Shown here piece by piece: positions 61,871-64,000 of a stretch of DNA of 64,000 nucleotides. Made by a program: the position numbers and the translations under genes. Numbering within the stretch: position 1 is the first letter of the stretch; each line of letters opens with the position of its first letter. This DNA is from Pigmentiphaga sp. (GTDB lineage Bacteria > Pseudomonadota > Gammaproteobacteria > Burkholderiales > Burkholderiaceae_B): the NCBI GenBank assembly GCA_023228945.1, contig JALOAI010000006.1, forward strand, positions 130,571 to 194,570, given 5' to 3'. Under the pieces are notes generated by a model. The model was not told where the DNA came from, did no database searches, and saw only the letters and a list, made by a program, of their open reading frames with translations.

Positions 61871-62872
61871 ATGAATGCAAAACCTACCCATATGGCACCA
61901 CGTCGCCGTGGCATTTGGCTCAGCCTCTTAATAACGGCTCTATTCGGTCAGGCCGCTAGCGCCATGGCCGCCGACTTCCCCTGCGATACCGTTCGATTGG
62001 TCGAACCCTATCCGGCTGGCGGGGGCGCCACGTCGATCATCGCGAGAATGGTTGCCGACGAGCTTTCCAACGATATCGGAAAAACCGTCATTGTCGATAA
62101 CAGACCCGGCGCAAGCGGTAACATAGGTTCCGCCTTCGTTGCTCGCGCAAAGCCTGATGGATGCACGCTGCTCATTGGCACCGATGCCACTCACGCCGGA
62201 AACTATTATTTATTCAAAGACTTTCCTTATCATCCGGTCAACGACTTCACACCCATCACCATGGCGGCGAAGAACCTACTGGTTCTGGTGGCAAATCCCT
62301 CTCTTCCCGTGAAGAGCATTGACGATCTGATACAGTATGCTCACGACAATCCGGGCAAGCTTTTCTATGGAACTCCTGGGATAGGATCACCGCATCATTT
62401 GTCCGGAGAGTTATTCAATCAACTGGCCAACACTGAAATCAACCATGTGCCTTATAGCGGCAATGGCCCAGCCATGAGCGACGTTCTCGGTGGGCAAATC
62501 ATGTTGATGTACTCGAGCATGGCTCCGGCGCTACCACACATTCAAGAGGGCAAGTTTATTCCTCTAGGCATCACCGAAGACCTGGCCTTCTCCTCCCTAC
62601 CCAACTTGCCGCCAATCAAAAACAACCTGCCTGAGTTTGAAATGGGCTCTTGGATAGGCTTCTTCGCACCGGCAGGCCTGTCGGATGAGATCTTGTCGGC
62701 CTTGCATAAGTCCATTACCAAAACACTGACCGCACCCGATGCCGTCAAGCGCTTGAACGACCTTGGATTGGTGTCCATCGCCAACTCCCCAGAGGAATTT
62801 TCGGCGCAACTCAAAGCCAGCTTTGAGCAACGTGGCGAGTTGATCCGTTCCACCGGCATCCGGCTCGAGTAA
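61871..62872 (+). CDS. Bug-family extracytoplasmic solute receptor 4
   Basis: 333 residues. The signal peptide spans about 1-34 (GIWLSLLITALFGQAASAMA). FPCDTVRLVEPYPAGGGATSIIARMVADEL and DNRPGASGNIGSAFVARAKPDGCTLLIG are the ligand loops; the cysteines FPCD and DGCT are unusual and could pair. GFFAPAGLSDEILSALHKSI is the late motif. CGGAGGCATT gives a strong ribosome site. GC is lower than in receptors 1-3, which suggests a different origin. It is followed after 20 bases by the amidase gene. Confidence 0.9.
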   Translation: MNAKPTHMAPRRRGIWLSLLITALFGQAASAMAADFPCDTVRLVEPYPAGGGATSIIARMVADELSNDIGKTVIVDNRPGASGNIGSAFVARAKPDGCTLLIGTDATHAGNYYLFKDFPYHPVNDFTPITMAAKNLLVLVANPSLPVKSIDDLIQYAHDNPGKLFYGTPGIGSPHHLSGELFNQLANTEINHVPYSGNGPAMSDVLGGQIMLMYSSMAPALPHIQEGKFIPLGITEDLAFSSLPNLPPIKNNLPEFEMGSWIGFFAPAGLSDEILSALHKSITKTLTAPDAVKRLNDLGLVSIANSPEEFSAQLKASFEQRGELIRSTGIRLE

Positions 62873-62892
62873 AGAGGAGATAGGGGAAAATC

Positions 62893-63888
62893 GTGAGCGG
62901 CAAATATGATCCAGCAACATTTATTCAAAGAACATTCCACGATGCGCGGGAGCGTTTTTTACGGGACGAAGAATCTCCAGTTGCCTATTTTCGATCCTGC
63001 GTGAAGCAAATTGAAGAACTGGAGCCCAGCGTCAAAGCATGGGCCTCGCTCCGCCTTGAAGATGCGCTACGCGACGCAGCGGCGTCGGAGGCACGTTATC
63101 GGGCCAAACGCCCCTTGTCCTTGATCGATGGGATGCCAATTGGCATCAAAGACGTTCTTTCCACCAAGGATATGCCAACCAATTTTGGCATTATCGGAAA
63201 CGAGAACCACACTCGCTTCGACTCGCCCATTGCCCAAGCCTTGCGGGATGCCGGGGCGATTATCCTGGGAAAGACCACAACCACCGAGCTGGCCTTTGGC
63301 GATCCGAGTGAGACGAAAAACCCTTTCGATCTGACGCGGACGCCTGGCGGCTCATCGAGCGGTTCGGGCGCGGCTGTAGGCGCGCGGATGGTGCCTGCAG
63401 CCATTGGCACCCAAGTCGGCGGCTCTTTGATTCGTCCAGCTAGCTACAACGCCAACTTTGCCCTCAAGCCGACTATCGGCGGCCTCAATCGGGGCGAGGA
63501 TCTCAATTATTCACACTTGGCCTGCGGGGTGCATGCTGGATCGCTGATCGATATGTGGCGCGTCACGATCGAAATCGCCAAGCGCGTCGGCGGCGATCCT
63601 GGATACCTGGGCGTAGTGGGAAACGACGATTTGGCAAATGCCTGCGTGCCCCAGACCATCGCCCTCATTGAAACCGAAGGCTGGAGCGAAACCGAGCAGA
63701 CAACACGCGACGGGTTCCACGCCTTCCGCACACAGCTCGAAAGTGCCGGCATCACCACCCTGACCAAAGACAATAACGTCCATATCCGAAGGTTCGAACA
63801 AGTGATCGCCAATGCCAAGGAGTTGACGCTGGGAATCATCGCCTGGGAGGGGCAGTGGTATCTGGGAAGAATGCTAGGGAAAGGCTGA
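62893..63888 (+). CDS. amidase-signature family protein, 3' end cut off by an insertion sequence
   Basis: 331 residues from a GTG preceded by GAGGAGATAGG. Amidase-signature enzymes hydrolyse amides by a Ser-cisSer-Lys triad; here K86 (GIKDV), S154 (GGSSSGSG) and S178 (GTQVGGSLIRPAS) are all present. Family members usually have 430-500 residues. The reading stops at WEGQWYLGRMLGKG, and the last three codons come from the inserted element whose end lies at about 63877, so roughly 100 C-terminal residues are missing. The gene is probably inactive. It was likely co-transcribed with Bug receptor 4. Confidence 0.8.
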   Translation: MSGKYDPATFIQRTFHDARERFLRDEESPVAYFRSCVKQIEELEPSVKAWASLRLEDALRDAAASEARYRAKRPLSLIDGMPIGIKDVLSTKDMPTNFGIIGNENHTRFDSPIAQALRDAGAIILGKTTTTELAFGDPSETKNPFDLTRTPGGSSSGSGAAVGARMVPAAIGTQVGGSLIRPASYNANFALKPTIGGLNRGEDLNYSHLACGVHAGSLIDMWRVTIEIAKRVGGDPGYLGVVGNDDLANACVPQTIALIETEGWSETEQTTRDGFHAFRTQLESAGITTLTKDNNVHIRRFEQVIANAKELTLGIIAWEGQWYLGRMLGKG

Positions 63889-64000
63889 TTTATTCGGCAT
63901 GATGCCCGAGGATTTGAGATAATGTAGGCATATTTTGATTCTGTGCCGATCAATCATGCAAAAGAGCTTCTCCGACTTCGAGTACACCCAGGCTCGCGAG
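63877..64000 (+). mobile_element. IS5-family insertion sequence, left end, continues past the window
   Basis: Directly after a CTAG, a typical IS5-type target, the sequence changes to GGAAAGGCTGATTTATTCGG, which has the look of a terminal repeat. A transposase start codon follows 78 bases later. The right end is outside the window, so the exact terminus and target duplication cannot be confirmed. Confidence 0.7.
63956..64000 (+). CDS. IS5-family transposase, first 15 codons
   Basis: MQKSFSDFEYTQARE to the window edge. The pattern MQxSFSDFEY is the characteristic start of many IS5-group transposases. Only 45 bases are visible, so the subgroup is not assignable. Confidence 0.7.
   Translation, partial: MQKSFSDFEYTQARE

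Overview
GC-rich chromosomal DNA of a betaproteobacterium, most likely an Alcaligenaceae relative (Bordetella/Achromobacter type). The basis is gene content: four Bug-type extracytoplasmic receptors, an ahcY-metF operon behind an SAH riboswitch, an imuA-imuB-dnaE2 cassette, a coq7/cca/slt/fthC block and a Bordetella-like porin. No plasmid or phage backbone genes are visible. The assignment is by recognition, not by a database search. Layout, left: an MgtC-family gene enters from the edge (1-387), followed by a DUF945 protein, the tRNA hydroxylase TrhO and a small membrane protein. The SOS mutagenesis cassette imuA-imuB-dnaE2 (3517-8991, minus) lies behind a perfect LexA box. An NAD(P)-binding reductase comes next. 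Then an all-minus block: thioesterase, LysR regulator, carboxylesterase and Bug receptor (10046-13811), and upstream of it a complete branched-chain-amino-acid-type ABC importer (livF, livG, livM, livH, livK; 13914-18462). A porin, coq7, cca, a soluble lytic transglycosylase and fthC follow. Centre: metF, a small four-helix membrane protein and ahcY form a minus-strand operon whose leader carries an SAH riboswitch (27668-27762). Next is a tightly coupled five-gene plus-strand cluster, FAD amino acid dehydrogenase - hyuA - hyuB - Bug receptor - ridA (28099-34082). It reads like a route for uptake and ring opening of a cyclic amide, then oxidative deamination. frmR-frmA (formaldehyde sensing and oxidation), an MFS exporter, hslR, a beta carbonic anhydrase and upp follow. 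Two toxin-antitoxin modules are stacked at 39203-41561: a RelE/ParE type and a HipBA type, the latter with an array of TTTGATC-like operator motifs. Then an M23 peptidase, argC, a coiled-coil membrane protein, erpA and the ABC-F ATPase gene uup. Right third: accessory DNA. The locus between uup (ends 47427) and an aidB-like acyl-CoA dehydrogenase gene (ends 57061) has been split open. It holds a catabolic island (47475-55560): FMN 2-hydroxyacid dehydrogenase, GntR regulator, SDR, BKACE enzyme, Rieske oxygenase, Bug receptor, HpaI-type aldolase and an atypical SDR. It also holds a Fic gene (55920-57107). Between these two lies a chimeric scar, a copy of the aidB 3' end joined to a copy of the uup 3' end. 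This suggests tandem duplication, or integration of a circle that carried those flanks from another strain. The Fic frame runs into the aidB 3' end, so its last 15 or so codons are host flank. Beyond aidB is a LysR-controlled cluster (CoA transferase, broken HpcH/CitE lyase, Bug receptor, amidase). Two near-identical LysR-box/promoter elements drive its two halves, and the amidase is cut off by an IS5-family element at the right edge.
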